Assembly: GCF_040448685.1 (NCBI RefSeq)
Contig: NZ_CP159290.1
Span: 1,426,001-1,490,000 of the forward strand
Length of the DNA: 64,000 bases
Source of the DNA: Cellulosimicrobium sp. ES-005
GTDB lineage: Bacteria > Actinomycetota > Actinomycetes > Actinomycetales > Cellulomonadaceae
Direction of reading: 5' to 3'
In this document: piece by piece, positions 8,117-15,886 of the stretch
Layout of the letters: every line of letters begins with the position of its first letter
How positions within the stretch are numbered: position 1 is the stretch's first letter
Notes under the pieces: generated by a model
Database searches by the model: none
What the model saw: only the letters and a program-made list of their open reading frames with translations
Told to the model about the DNA's origin: nothing
Made by a program: the position numbers and the translations under genes

Positions 8117-8158
8117 GCGACAGAGAGGGGGCGACAGAGACGTGGCGACAGAGACGCG
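8117..8158. repeat. Three tandem 14-bp units
   Basis: Three adjacent 14-bp copies begin at 8117, 8131 and 8145, sharing GCGACAGAGA plus a variable tetranucleotide (GGGG, CGTG, CGCG). A degenerate partial copy precedes them at about 8106. They lie directly beside the mqo terminator hairpin. No function is apparent. Confidence 0.7.
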
Positions 8159-8190
8159 ACGGCCCGGACCTCGTGGAGGTCCGGGCCGTC
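8158..8190. terminator. Strong hairpin terminator between mqo and 7621-8037
   Basis: GACGGCCCGGACCTC (8158-8172), loop GTG, then GAGGTCCGGGCCGTC (8176-8190): a perfect 15-bp stem with a 3-nt loop. It sits 26 bp past the mqo stop and downstream of the convergent gene, so it can serve both. It lacks a clear U-tract, as is common in this GC range. Confidence 0.85.
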
Positions 8191-8215
8191 GTGGGGGAGG
8201 GGCGTCAGATCCTGG

Positions 8216-9736
8216 TCAGGCGCGCGAGCCGACCGCGTCGACGTCCGCGCCGCCGGTGAGCTGGTCGAGACCCTCGAGCTCCTCGGCCTCCCAGGGGGCG
8301 TGGCCGAGGCTCGGGATCATCGTCGCGAGCTCGGGGCGCCACTTGGTGAAGCGCGCGGGGAAGCAGCGCTCCAGCAGGTCGATCATCGCGGGGACCGCGG
8401 TCGACGCGCCCGGCGAGGCCCCGAGCAGGCCCGCGATGGAGCCGTCGCCGGCGGCGATGACTTCGGTGCCGAACTCGAGGACGCCCTTGCCGTCCTTGTC
8501 CCTCTTGATCACCTGCACGCGCTGGCCGGCGGTGATGGTCTCCCAGTCCTTGGGGTGCGCCGTCGGCATGAAGCCCTGGAGCGCCGTGAACTTGGTCTCC
8601 GGGCTCGCCAGGAGCTGGCCGACCAGGTACTGGGTGAGGTCGAGGTTCTTCAGGCCCGCACCGACCATCGAGCCGAGGTTGTGCAGGCGCAGCGACGTGA
8701 ACAGCCCGAGGTACTTGCCCTTCTTGAGGTACTTGGGGCTGAACCCGGCATAGGGGCCGAACATCAGGTACGTCTTGCCGTCGACGACGCGCGTGTCCAG
8801 GTGCGGGACGGACATGGGCGGGGAGCCGACGTCGGCCTTGCCGTACACCTTGGCCTGGTGCTGCGCGACGAGCTCGGGGCTGTCGGTGCGCAGGAACTCG
8901 CCGCTGATGGGGAAGCCGCCGTAACCCTTGGCCTCGGGGATGCCCGCGGCCTGGAGCAGCGGCAGGGCGCCACCGCCCGCGCCGACGAACACGAACCGCG
9001 CCTCGACCGTCGAGCGGCGCTTCGGGGCGTTCCACGAGCGGTCCTTGACCGTCAGACGCCAGCGGCCGTCCTTCGTCTTCTTGAGGTTCTTCACCTCGTG
9101 CTCGAGGTAGAGCTGCGTGCCCTGCGAGACGAGGTAGTCGACGAGCTGCTGCGTGAGGGCGCCGAAGTCGACGTCCGTGCCGCTCGTCGCGCGCGTCGCC
9201 GCGACCGGCTCGTCGCCGTCGCGCTCCGCGACGAGGAGCGGGGCCCACTCGGCGATCACGGCCGGGTCGTCGCTGAACTCGAGCTCGCTGAAGAGCGGGT
9301 GCCGGCGCAGCGTCTCGAACCGGCGGCGCAGGTAGTCGACGTTCTCCGCGCCGCGCACGAATGTCATGTGCGGCGTGCGGGAGATGAAGCTCGCGGGCTG
9401 GGGGAGGGCGCCGGTGGTGAGCAGGTGGTGCCAGAACTCGCGCGACACCTCGAACTGCTCGTTGATCTTCACCGCCTTGGTGATGTCGATCGAGCCGTCC
9501 GCCTTCTCCGGCGTGTAGTTCAGCTCGCACAGGGCGGCATGGCCGGTCCCGGCGTTGTTCCACGGGTTCGACGACTCCTGCGCCACGGCGTCCAGACGCT
9601 CGTAGATGCGCACGGTCCAGGAAGGCTCCAGGACCTTGAGGAGGGCTCCCAGCGTGGCGCTCATGATGCCACCGCCGATGAGGGCTACGTCGATCTGGTC
9701 TGCGCTGCTTGCGGGGTTGCTCGCTCGACTCGACAC
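8216..9736 (-). CDS. mqo: Malate:quinone oxidoreductase
   Basis: A 506-residue FAD-dependent membrane-associated enzyme that oxidises malate to oxaloacetate and passes electrons to the quinone pool. It replaces or supplements malate dehydrogenase in the TCA cycle. The N-terminus has the FAD dinucleotide fold (IDVALIGGGIMSATLGALL), then NPWNNAGTGHAALCELNYTP, a stretch characteristic of Mqo. The length is typical (about 490-510). The start is GTG 9736, preceded by TAGAAT with a 6-nt gap and no usable Shine-Dalgarno sequence (GGAGC abuts the start), so the mRNA is probably leaderless. It stands alone, ending at a strong terminator. Confidence 0.97.
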   Translation of the reverse strand: MSSRASNPASSADQIDVALIGGGIMSATLGALLKVLEPSWTVRIYERLDAVAQESSNPWNNAGTGHAALCELNYTPEKADGSIDITKAVKINEQFEVSREFWHHLLTTGALPQPASFISRTPHMTFVRGAENVDYLRRRFETLRRHPLFSELEFSDDPAVIAEWAPLLVAERDGDEPVAATRATSGTDVDFGALTQQLVDYLVSQGTQLYLEHEVKNLKKTKDGRWRLTVKDRSWNAPKRRSTVEARFVFVGAGGGALPLLQAAGIPEAKGYGGFPISGEFLRTDSPELVAQHQAKVYGKADVGSPPMSVPHLDTRVVDGKTYLMFGPYAGFSPKYLKKGKYLGLFTSLRLHNLGSMVGAGLKNLDLTQYLVGQLLASPETKFTALQGFMPTAHPKDWETITAGQRVQVIKRDKDGKGVLEFGTEVIAAGDGSIAGLLGASPGASTAVPAMIDLLERCFPARFTKWRPELATMIPSLGHAPWEAEELEGLDQLTGGADVDAVGSRA

Positions 9737-9742
9737 GCTCCG

Positions 9743-9748
9743 ATTCTA
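9743..9748 (-). promoter_or_regulatory. mqo -10 hexamer (probable leaderless promoter)
   Basis: Read on the minus strand, TAGAAT is followed by CGGAGC and then the GTG start of mqo. A 6-nt spacing between a TANNNT -10 element and RTG is the arrangement of leaderless actinobacterial transcripts. TTAGTG, 16 nt further upstream, is a poor -35 candidate. Confidence 0.65.
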
Positions 9749-9904
9749 CGCTTGTGAAAGAGTGCACTAAGTGTGCGTTCCGTCACGGGCGTGCGTCACA
9801 CTTTCGCGGGACGAACGTCCCGACCGGCACAGGCCGGACGTCTCACCCGCACCCCGGGACCCCCGTCCGCCGAGGGAGAGCAGGTCGCGGAGGGCTCAGA
9901 GGCT

Positions 9905-9922
9905 CCGCCGCTCGAGCGGCGG
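9905..9922. terminator. 18-bp perfect palindrome after the maleylpyruvate-isomerase-family gene
   Basis: CCGCCGCTCGAGCGGCGG is self-complementary over all 18 bases. It lies about 50 bp past the stop of the gene ending at 9972 (minus strand) and about 170 bp before mqo. It probably acts as a hairpin terminator; a protein-binding palindrome is possible. The rest of the 235-bp gap holds only the mqo promoter region. Confidence 0.5.
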
Positions 9923-9971
9923 GTTCGGCTCGCGCCCGAGACCCGGCCACGCGTCGAACCCCGACGCGGGT

Positions 9972-10805
9972 CTACCGCGGCGGCGAGTACGGGGAGGGCC
10001 AGGGGCTGATCTCGGGAAGGGCGACCGGTTCGCCGGAGCGGAACGCGAGGGGTGCGGCGTCGGGGGCGCGGCCCGCGAGCCAGGCGGCGACGTCGGTCAG
10101 GCGACCCCGGACGACGACACCGGCTCGCGCGTCGAACCCGGGGTCGCTCCCCAGGGGAGTCTCCGAGTCGGGAGAGATCCCGGGTTCGGCAGCGAGGCGA
10201 AGGCCGCCCGGACCCACCCCGAGCACGGTGGGCTCGCTCGCGAGCTCGACCACGACGTCGTCCGCGAGCCGGACCCCGAGGAAGTCGAGGAGGTGGAGGT
10301 CGAGGGAGCGCGGCCAGGTGTCGAGGCCGATCCCGGCGTCGAGGTCCACGGCGTGGACGCGGACCTCGCGCCACCATGCGACGAGCGCGTCGGCGACGGT
10401 CCCGTCGCGGTAGGTCACGGGGGCGTCCCACCCGGACGACCCGGGCTCCGGCCACGCGGCGTCGAGGCGTTCGGCGAGCGCCTCGAGCGCGACGACGTGC
10501 GCGGCGACGGACCGGCCCGCGCCCGCCTGGATGCCGGCCTCGCGGCCGGCGGCTCCGCCGTCGTACACCTCGACGAGCGCGCCGCGGGCGGCGTGCTCCG
10601 CCTGGCGGGCCATGGCCTCGCCGATCGCCGTGACGTGCGCGAGCACGTGGCTGCGCGACCAGCCGGGAAGGGTCGAGGGGCCGGCGAGGCCGTCGTCGCC
10701 GAGGGTGCGCGTCGCGGCGGTGACGGCGGCGAGCGCGGACCGTGCGTCGTGGCGCGCGTCCTCGACGTCGGGGAGCGCGAGCGGGCTGGTTCCGGTCAGG
10801 GCCAC
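9972..10805 (-). CDS. Maleylpyruvate isomerase family / mycothiol-dependent (DinB-fold) protein
   Basis: A 277-residue protein of the actinobacterial maleylpyruvate-isomerase/MDMPI family. The N-terminal four-helix DinB-like domain carries PGWSRSHVLAHVTAIGEAM, whose His belongs to the expected metal site, and EVRVHAVDLDAGIG, which holds another His. The C-terminal sterol-carrier-like domain ends with the usual ADVAAWLAGR. Family members use mycothiol as cofactor for isomerase or S-transfer reactions; the substrate here is unknown. The GTG start at 10805 lies inside the end of the PdxH-like gene (10-bp overlap) and has GGAG upstream, so the two are co-translated. Confidence 0.85.
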   Translation of the reverse strand: MALTGTSPLALPDVEDARHDARSALAAVTAATRTLGDDGLAGPSTLPGWSRSHVLAHVTAIGEAMARQAEHAARGALVEVYDGGAAGREAGIQAGAGRSVAAHVVALEALAERLDAAWPEPGSSGWDAPVTYRDGTVADALVAWWREVRVHAVDLDAGIGLDTWPRSLDLHLLDFLGVRLADDVVVELASEPTVLGVGPGGLRLAAEPGISPDSETPLGSDPGFDARAGVVVRGRLTDVAAWLAGRAPDAAPLAFRSGEPVALPEISPWPSPYSPPR

Positions 10806-11485
10806 AGGAGCTCCTTCGTCCAGGTGGGGGGTGCTGCGGTCCGGGTGTCCGCGGCCGCGGCGTAGCGGAGGCGGGTCTGGCCCTCGGGCGAGGACGCCCA
10901 GAACTCGACGCTCGTGGGCTCCAGCGCGTACGCGGTCCACGCGTCGAGGACGAGTCCGGGCTCGGTGCGGACCCGTGCGAGCGCCGCGTCCCACGCGGTC
11001 CGGTACGCGTCCTGCGACGCGAGCGGGTCGCTCTGCGGTCCCGCGAGCGCGGTCGCGCGGGAGGCGTCGGAGCGCGCGAGGAAGTCGGCGGCGGACGCGT
11101 CGGGGCCGAGCGGGACCACCGGACCGCGCACCCGCACCTGGCGGCCGTGCTCGCGCCAGAAGAACGTCAGCGCGGCGTTCGGGTTCTCCGCGAGCGCCAG
11201 GCCCTTGGGCGAGTCGGCGCGGGTGGCGAAGACCCAGCCGTCGCCGTCGACGTCCTTGAGGATCAGCGTCCGGGCGTCGACCCGGCCGCTCGCGTCGGCG
11301 GTCGAGAGGGTTGCCGCGTGCGGTGCCGGCAGACCGGCGTCGATCGCCTCCAGGAGCCAGTCGACGAAGAGCGTGCTGGGCTCGTCGGGTGCCGCGTCGA
11401 CGTCGAGGCCGGGCAGGTCGGCGCCGAGCACCGGCAGCGCGCGCAGGCGCTCGCGCAGGGACGGGCGGTCGGGTGCGGCGGTCAT
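10796..11485 (-). CDS. PNPOx-family FMN protein (pyridoxamine-phosphate-oxidase-like)
   Basis: A 229-residue split-barrel flavoprotein. The FMN-binding region is conserved (RTLILKDVDGDGWVFATRADSPKG, then NPNAALTFFW and QVRVRGPVVPL), as is PQSDPLASQD, the counterpart of the PdxH QS..P segment. The C-terminus has SVEFWASSPE but lacks the P-P-x-W-G-G-Y stretch seen in true PdxH before it (here WTAYALEPTS), so oxidation of pyridoxamine phosphate is likely but not certain; a PhzG-like role is possible. The ATG overlaps the stop of the TetR gene (ATGA) and the 3' end overlaps the next gene, making a tight three-gene operon on the minus strand. Confidence 0.8.
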   Translation of the reverse strand: MTAAPDRPSLRERLRALPVLGADLPGLDVDAAPDEPSTLFVDWLLEAIDAGLPAPHAATLSTADASGRVDARTLILKDVDGDGWVFATRADSPKGLALAENPNAALTFFWREHGRQVRVRGPVVPLGPDASAADFLARSDASRATALAGPQSDPLASQDAYRTAWDAALARVRTEPGLVLDAWTAYALEPTSVEFWASSPEGQTRLRYAAAADTRTAAPPTWTKELLWP

Positions 11486-12057
11486 GCGTCCTCCGGCGGG
11501 TCGGCGGGTCGAGGGTCCAGGAGCGCGACGAACCCGCGGGCTGCCGCGGTCATCGCGTCGGGGTCGTCGAGGGCGCGTGCCAGGACGTACCCGCCCTGCA
11601 CGATCGCGACGGCGGCGAGCGCGCGGTCGCGGGCGGCGTCGTCGGGCAGCCCGTCCTCCGCCAGGACGGCGGCGGCCAGGTCGACGAGCCCGCGGAAGTA
11701 GGTCCGGACCTCCGCCGCCAGCGTGGCGTCGTCCATGACGGCCTGGTCGCTCACGAGGCGCCCGACCTTGCACCCGGCGAGCGCGGGCCGCGGCCGTTCG
11801 AGGTAGCGGACGAGGCGCTCGACGGCGGTCCCGTCAGCGTCGAGGTCGCGGTGCGCCGCGTCGAGCCCGGCGGTCGTCGTGGCGTGGACGGCCGCCGCGG
11901 CGAGGTCGTGCTTGGTGGGGAAGTGGTGGTAGAGGCTGCCCTGGCCCACGCCGCTCGCGGCGAGGACCTCGCGCGGGCTGGTCGCGCCGACGCCCTGGGC
12001 CCAGAACAGCTCCTGCGCGGCGGCGACGAGGCGCGCACGGGCGTCGGTCGTCGTCAT
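11482..12057 (-). CDS. TetR-family repressor
   Basis: A 191-residue repressor. The N-terminal HTH (about residues 5-50) reads RLVAAAQELFWAQGVGATSPREVLAASGVGQGSLYHHFPTK when joined. The C-terminal ligand domain includes GCKVGRL and resembles the TetR_C of YxaF/LfrR-type regulators. I chose ATG 12057; an ATG at 12069 is possible, but it lies within the operator. A near-perfect operator sits directly upstream, shared with the divergent MFS gene, so it probably represses both itself and the pump until the drug or metabolite binds. It is the first gene of an operon with the PNPOx and maleylpyruvate-isomerase-family genes. Confidence 0.92.
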   Translation of the reverse strand: MTTTDARARLVAAAQELFWAQGVGATSPREVLAASGVGQGSLYHHFPTKHDLAAAAVHATTTAGLDAAHRDLDADGTAVERLVRYLERPRPALAGCKVGRLVSDQAVMDDATLAAEVRTYFRGLVDLAAAVLAEDGLPDDAARDRALAAVAIVQGGYVLARALDDPDAMTAAARGFVALLDPRPADPPEDA

Positions 12058-12063
12058 GGCTGT

Positions 12064-12089
12064 CACCATACCTACCTCTAGGTATGGTG
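12064..12089. promoter_or_regulatory. TetR operator in divergent promoter
   Basis: Two perfect 11-nt arms (CACCATACCTA, 12064-12074, and TAGGTATGGTG, 12079-12089) are separated by CCTC. The site lies 7 bp upstream of the TetR start and 64 bp before the divergent MFS start. Its AT content stands out against the surroundings. It is almost certainly the binding site of the adjacent repressor and covers the promoter(s). Confidence 0.85.
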
Positions 12090-12152
12090 TCGATCGGCCG
12101 CCCCGCGGAGCACCGCGCGTCACGCCGTCCCGGTCGCCTCGGTCGGGACGGC

Positions 12153-13583
12153 ATGAGAGTCGAGTCGTACGGTGGGTCGGTGACGGTGCAGCAGCGAGTG
12201 CTGGTGGTCGCGGTCCTCGCGTCGTTCGTGTCGTTCCTGGACGGCTCGGTGGTCAACGTCGCGCTGCCCGCGATCTCCGCCGAGCTGACGACCGGGCCGG
12301 TCACGGGTCTCGCACTGCAGCAGTGGGTCGTCGACGCGTACATGATCACGCTCGGCGCGCTCATCCTCCTGGCGGGCTCGCTGTCCGACGTCCACGGCCG
12401 GCGCCGCGTCATGGCGATCGGCCTCGTCGGCTTCGCGGTGACGTCGGTCGCGTGCGCGCTCGCCCCCGACGGGCTGTTCCTCGTCGTCGCGCGCGGGCTC
12501 CAGGGCGTCGCGGGCGCGCTGCTCGTGCCCAGCTCGCTCGCCATGATCATCTCGACGTTCGACGGCGAGCGGCAGTCCCGTGCCATCGGCTCCTGGACCG
12601 CGTGGACCAGCACCGCGTCGCTCGTCGGCCCCCTGCTCGGCGGGATCCTCATCGACACCATCTCGTGGCGCTGGGTGTTCTGGATCAACGTGCTCCCCGT
12701 CGCGGTGACGCTGTGGCTGCTGCGCGGCGTCCCGCGGTCCGCGGCGGAGGAGCCGGGGGCCGCGGGTGGCCCAGACGGGCGACGACACATCGACGTCGCC
12801 GGGGCGACGCTCGCCGCCGTCGGGCTCGCGGGCACCGTGTTCGCGCTCATCGAGCAGGGCCGGTTCGGGTGGGCGAGCCCGGTCGTGTGGGGGCCGTGCG
12901 TCGTCGGGGTCGCGTGCCTCGTCGTGTTCGTCGGGTGGGAGCGTCGCGCCCCCGACCCCATGCTCCCGCCGCGCCTGTTCCGCGTGCGCAACTTCGCGTG
13001 GGGCAACCTGGCGACCGCGGCCATCTACGGGGCGCTCTACTTCGGCGGGTTCGTCGTCACGCTGTTCCTCCAGCAGGTCGGCGGGTACAGCGCGACGGCC
13101 GCCGGCCTCGCCCAGCTCCCGGTGACCCTCGTGCTCCTCGCGCTGTCCACGCGGTTCGGGGCGCTCGCGGGCCGCTACGGCCCGCGCCTGTTCATGACGG
13201 TCGGGCCGATCGTCGGCGGGGCCGGCTACCTGCTGCTGCTCACGACGACCGACGACGCCGTCTACGTCACCCAGGTCCTGCCGGGCCTCGTGCTCTTCGG
13301 CCTCGGCCTCGCGATGACCGTGGCCCCGCTCACGTCCGCGATCCTCGGCTCGATCCCCGCAGCGGACGCCGGGATCGGCTCGGCGGTGAACAACGCGGTG
13401 TCCCGCGTCGCGGGCCTGGTCGTCATCGCGTTCGCGGGCGTGATCGTCGGCGGCGTGCTCGACCTCGACGGCTTCCACCGCTCGCTCGTCGTCACGGCGG
13501 CGCTGCTCGTCCTCGGCGGCGTGCTGAGCTGGGTCGGCATCCGCAACGAGAAGGTGCGCGCGACGGCGGACGCGCTCGGCTGA
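12153..13583 (+). CDS. MFS drug exporter (DHA2-like)
   Basis: A 476-residue transporter with about fourteen hydrophobic segments. The first is FVSFLDGSVVNVALPAIS, carrying the D-x-x-x-V-N-V-A-L-P motif of the 14-helix DHA2 family. It is followed by motif A (GSLSDVHGRRRVMAIGL) and motif C-like LVGPLLGGIL. The expected role is proton-coupled export of hydrophobic or cationic compounds. It is divergent from the TetR gene across the palindromic operator. I chose ATG 12153; GTG 12180 (VTVQQRVLVV), closer to the first membrane segment, is equally plausible, and ATG 12084 lies inside the operator and is unlikely. Confidence 0.9.
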   Translation: MRVESYGGSVTVQQRVLVVAVLASFVSFLDGSVVNVALPAISAELTTGPVTGLALQQWVVDAYMITLGALILLAGSLSDVHGRRRVMAIGLVGFAVTSVACALAPDGLFLVVARGLQGVAGALLVPSSLAMIISTFDGERQSRAIGSWTAWTSTASLVGPLLGGILIDTISWRWVFWINVLPVAVTLWLLRGVPRSAAEEPGAAGGPDGRRHIDVAGATLAAVGLAGTVFALIEQGRFGWASPVVWGPCVVGVACLVVFVGWERRAPDPMLPPRLFRVRNFAWGNLATAAIYGALYFGGFVVTLFLQQVGGYSATAAGLAQLPVTLVLLALSTRFGALAGRYGPRLFMTVGPIVGGAGYLLLLTTTDDAVYVTQVLPGLVLFGLGLAMTVAPLTSAILGSIPAADAGIGSAVNNAVSRVAGLVVIAFAGVIVGGVLDLDGFHRSLVVTAALLVLGGVLSWVGIRNEKVRATADALG

Positions 13584-13594
13584 GCGACGTGGGC

Positions 13595-14200
13595 TCAGCC
13601 GGGTGCGCGGGCGACCACGGCGTACGTGTGCCAGTGCTTGGGCCCGCTGAACGCCTCGCCGTCCTCCTCGACCTCGTCGAGCACGACGACGTCCAGCCCG
13701 GCGAGCAGGTCGCCCACCTCGGCGCGGGTCAGGAAGGTCTCGTCCGGTGCGCCCGCCCACGAGTCGCGGTCGCCGAACAGGTCGACGGCGAGCCACCCGC
13801 CCGGGGAGAGCGCGGCGCGGACCTGCCGCCACGCGTCGTCGAACACCGCTCGCGGCACGTGCGGGAGCGCGTAGCTCGCGTGGACGAGCTGCACGGCCGC
13901 GGGGCGGACCAGGCTGGAGACGTCCGCGAAGCCGGCCTCGTGCACGGCGAGCCGACCGCGGTCGCCCGGCCCGACGACCTCACGCACCAGGTCGCCGGTC
14001 CCCGGGGCCGGGTCGAGCGCGACGACGCGCCACCCGGCGTCGAGCATCGCGGCCGTCTCGACGCCCGCCCCGCAGCCCAGGTCGAGCGCGAGGCGCCCGT
14101 CGCCCGGACCTGCGAGGTCGAGGACCCGGCGGCACAGGTCGCGCACGGGCCGCCCGCGCTGGGCCGCGTTGTAGGCAGGCCAGCGCGCCGGGTCCCTCAC
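13595..14200 (-). CDS. Class I SAM-dependent methyltransferase
   Basis: A 201-residue Rossmann-fold methyltransferase. Motif I is LALDLGCGAGVET (about residues 38-50), followed by the acidic end of strand 2 (VVALDPAPG) and the post-I region ending AVHEAGFADV. It contains LSPGGWLAVDLFGDRDSW, the usual strand 5 region. The last residues include SGPKHWHTYAVVAR, which resembles bacterial YrrT/tellurite-resistance-like methyltransferases. The GTG start overlaps the stop of the M24 peptidase gene (GTGA), so the two are coupled. The substrate is unknown. Confidence 0.85.
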   Translation of the reverse strand: MRDPARWPAYNAAQRGRPVRDLCRRVLDLAGPGDGRLALDLGCGAGVETAAMLDAGWRVVALDPAPGTGDLVREVVGPGDRGRLAVHEAGFADVSSLVRPAAVQLVHASYALPHVPRAVFDDAWRQVRAALSPGGWLAVDLFGDRDSWAGAPDETFLTRAEVGDLLAGLDVVVLDEVEEDGEAFSGPKHWHTYAVVARAPG

Positions 14201-15375
14201 CGGACGGTCTGGAGGTCGTGCGTCGAGGTGTTGAGGCGGCGTGCGCCGTCGGGCACGTCCGGCGGGAACGCGACGACGATGTCCTCGATCCGCACGCCAA
14301 ACCGTCCGGGCAGGTAGATGCCCGGTTCGACGGAGAAGCACATGCCGGGCTCGATCGGCCGGTCCTCGCCGTCCACCATGTACGGCGGCTCGTGGGTCGT
14401 GGTGCCGATGCCGTGCCCCGTACGGTGCACGAAGAACTCGCCGTAGCCCGCGTCGGTGATGACGGCGCGCGCCGCGCGGTCGACGTCCTGGCACGTCGCG
14501 CCGGGTCGTACGGCGTCGACCCCTGCCTGCTGGGCGCGGCGGACGACGTCGTAGACCTCGCGCTGCCGCGCGGCGAGCGCGTCGTCGGTGCCACCGTCGA
14601 CGAGGACCGTGCGCGTCGTGTCCGAGCCGTAGCCGTCGCGGAGCCCGCCGAAGTCGAGCACGACGAGGTCGCCCGGCTCGATGACCCGGTCGCCCGCGTC
14701 GTGGTGCGGGTCGGCGCCGTTCGGTCCCGCGCACACGAGCGTGAAGTCGACCTGCTCGTGCCCGTGCTCGCGCAGGAACCGGTCGAGGTCGGCGGCGACG
14801 TCTCGCTCGCGCCGGCCCGCGAACGCGACCTCGCGGATCTGGCCGAAGGCCGCGTCGGCGGCGGCGCCCGCCGCGGCGAGGCGCTCGACCTCCTGCGCGT
14901 CCTTGACGGCGCGCAGCGTCGGGACGGCGTCGGTGAACGCGGTGAACCGCGCGTCCGGGAGGGCTCGCTGGAGACCGAGCACGTGCAGCGCCCACGTCGA
15001 GTCCGAGACGGCATAGGTGCCGGTCCCGTCGAGGAGGCGTGCGGCGGCGTCGTGCTCGTCGTCGCCGTCGCGCCAGGTCACGACGTCGAGCCCGTCGGCG
15101 CCCGGGGCCGAGACCAGGTCGCCGCGCTCGAGCAGCGGCACGACGACGGACGCGCCGGCCCGTGCGCCGGGCTCGCCCGCGGGGATGGCGAGCAGCGCGA
15201 GGCGCTCGGTGTCCGGCGGCGCGTAGCCGGTGAAGTAGGCGAGGTCGGGCCCCGGCGAGACGAGGAGCCCCGCGAGCCCGGCGTCGCGGGCGTGCGCGGC
15301 GGCGCGCTCGCGGCGGGCGGCGTAGACCTCGGGGCCGAACGCGGCCCCCGGACGTGCGGCGTCGGTGCTGCTCAT
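14197..15375 (-). CDS. M24-family Xaa-Pro aminopeptidase
   Basis: A 392-residue cytoplasmic peptidase with an N-terminal creatinase-like domain (about residues 20-160) and a pita-bread catalytic domain. All five di-metal ligands are visible: Asp in VVLDFGG (about 238) and in GSDTTRT (about 250), His in HRTGHGIG (about 321), Glu in FSVEPGIY and Glu in RIEDIV (about 362). It should remove N-terminal residues next to proline. ATG 15375 is the natural start. A palindromic repeat (15401-15470) lies just upstream, in the divergent region shared with the cupin gene. Confidence 0.92.
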   Translation of the reverse strand: MSSTDAARPGAAFGPEVYAARRERAAAHARDAGLAGLLVSPGPDLAYFTGYAPPDTERLALLAIPAGEPGARAGASVVVPLLERGDLVSAPGADGLDVVTWRDGDDEHDAAARLLDGTGTYAVSDSTWALHVLGLQRALPDARFTAFTDAVPTLRAVKDAQEVERLAAAGAAADAAFGQIREVAFAGRRERDVAADLDRFLREHGHEQVDFTLVCAGPNGADPHHDAGDRVIEPGDLVVLDFGGLRDGYGSDTTRTVLVDGGTDDALAARQREVYDVVRRAQQAGVDAVRPGATCQDVDRAARAVITDAGYGEFFVHRTGHGIGTTTHEPPYMVDGEDRPIEPGMCFSVEPGIYLPGRFGVRIEDIVVAFPPDVPDGARRLNTSTHDLQTVR

Positions 15376-15400
15376 GGTGCCAGCGTGGCACCGCTCACCC

Positions 15401-15470
15401 GCGAGATCGACCCGAGCGCTCCGACGTCGGCCCTCTGAGGGTCGATCTCGGACGTGCGGGTCGATCTCGC
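15401..15470. repeat. Palindromic GATCGACCC repeat, copy A
   Basis: The outer arms GCGAGATCGACCCG (15401-15414) and CGGGTCGATCTCGC (15457-15470) are perfect complements. The inner arms (about 15420-15435 and 15437-15452) pair with three mismatches. It lies in the divergent region between the M24 peptidase and the cupin gene and ends 29 bp before the cupin start. Related copies are at 15887-15954 and 63213-63280. Confidence 0.9.
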
Positions 15471-15499
15471 GGCGCGCAGGGGAGTGGCAGGGTGGGCAC

Positions 15500-15880
15500 A
15501 TGACCGACGCGCGCAACCTCTTCGCCGCCCTCGACACGTTCGACGGGCACTGGCAGCCCCACCGGGTCGCGAGCCTCAACGACCAGGACGTCAAGGTGGT
15601 CAAGGTGCGCGGCGAGTTCGTCTGGCACACCCACCCCGACACCGACGAGCTGTTCCTCGTGCTCGCGGGCGAGCTGACGATCGACCTGCGCGAGGACGGC
15701 GTCGAGCGGGCGGTCGTGCTGGGGCCGCACGACCTGTTCGTCGTGCCGCGGGGTGTCGAGCACCGGCCGCGGGCCGACGTCGAGACCTCCGCCGTGCTCG
15801 TCGAGCGCCGAGGGACCGTGAACACGGGCGACGCGGGAGGCGACCTCACGTCGCCGCTGCGCGAGCTGCCGGACGTCTGA
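15500..15880 (+). CDS. Cupin-domain protein
   Basis: A 126-residue single-domain cupin. The first motif is HTHPDTDELFLVLAGELTI (G-x5-H-x-H-x3-E-x6-G pattern), and the second is FVVPRGVEHRP (P-G-x2-H). These give the metal-binding His, His, Glu, His set. Small proteins of this type are usually metal-dependent isomerases or ligand-binding proteins, and the substrate is not evident. The ATG at 15500 is preceded by GGGTGGG, a weak Shine-Dalgarno. The gene is bracketed by two copies of the same palindromic repeat, one just upstream and one 6 bp downstream of its stop. Confidence 0.88.
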   Translation: MTDARNLFAALDTFDGHWQPHRVASLNDQDVKVVKVRGEFVWHTHPDTDELFLVLAGELTIDLREDGVERAVVLGPHDLFVVPRGVEHRPRADVETSAVLVERRGTVNTGDAGGDLTSPLRELPDV

Positions 15881-15886
15881 CGACGA

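Noticed and set aside
9749-9800. CRP/GlxR-like site upstream of mqo
   Set aside because: GTGAAAG and CTTTCGC-type half-sites are seen, but spacing and symmetry do not fit the TGTGA-N6-TCACA consensus well enough to call.
12084-12152. ATG 12084 as start of the MFS gene
   Set aside because: That start would lie within the right arm of the TetR operator, and the 23 residues it adds are Arg-rich and unlike a family N-terminus.
15401-15470. Copy A of the palindrome as an intrinsic terminator
   Set aside because: It lies between divergent gene starts, where no transcript ends are expected, and it lacks a U-tract. A repeat-element explanation is preferred.
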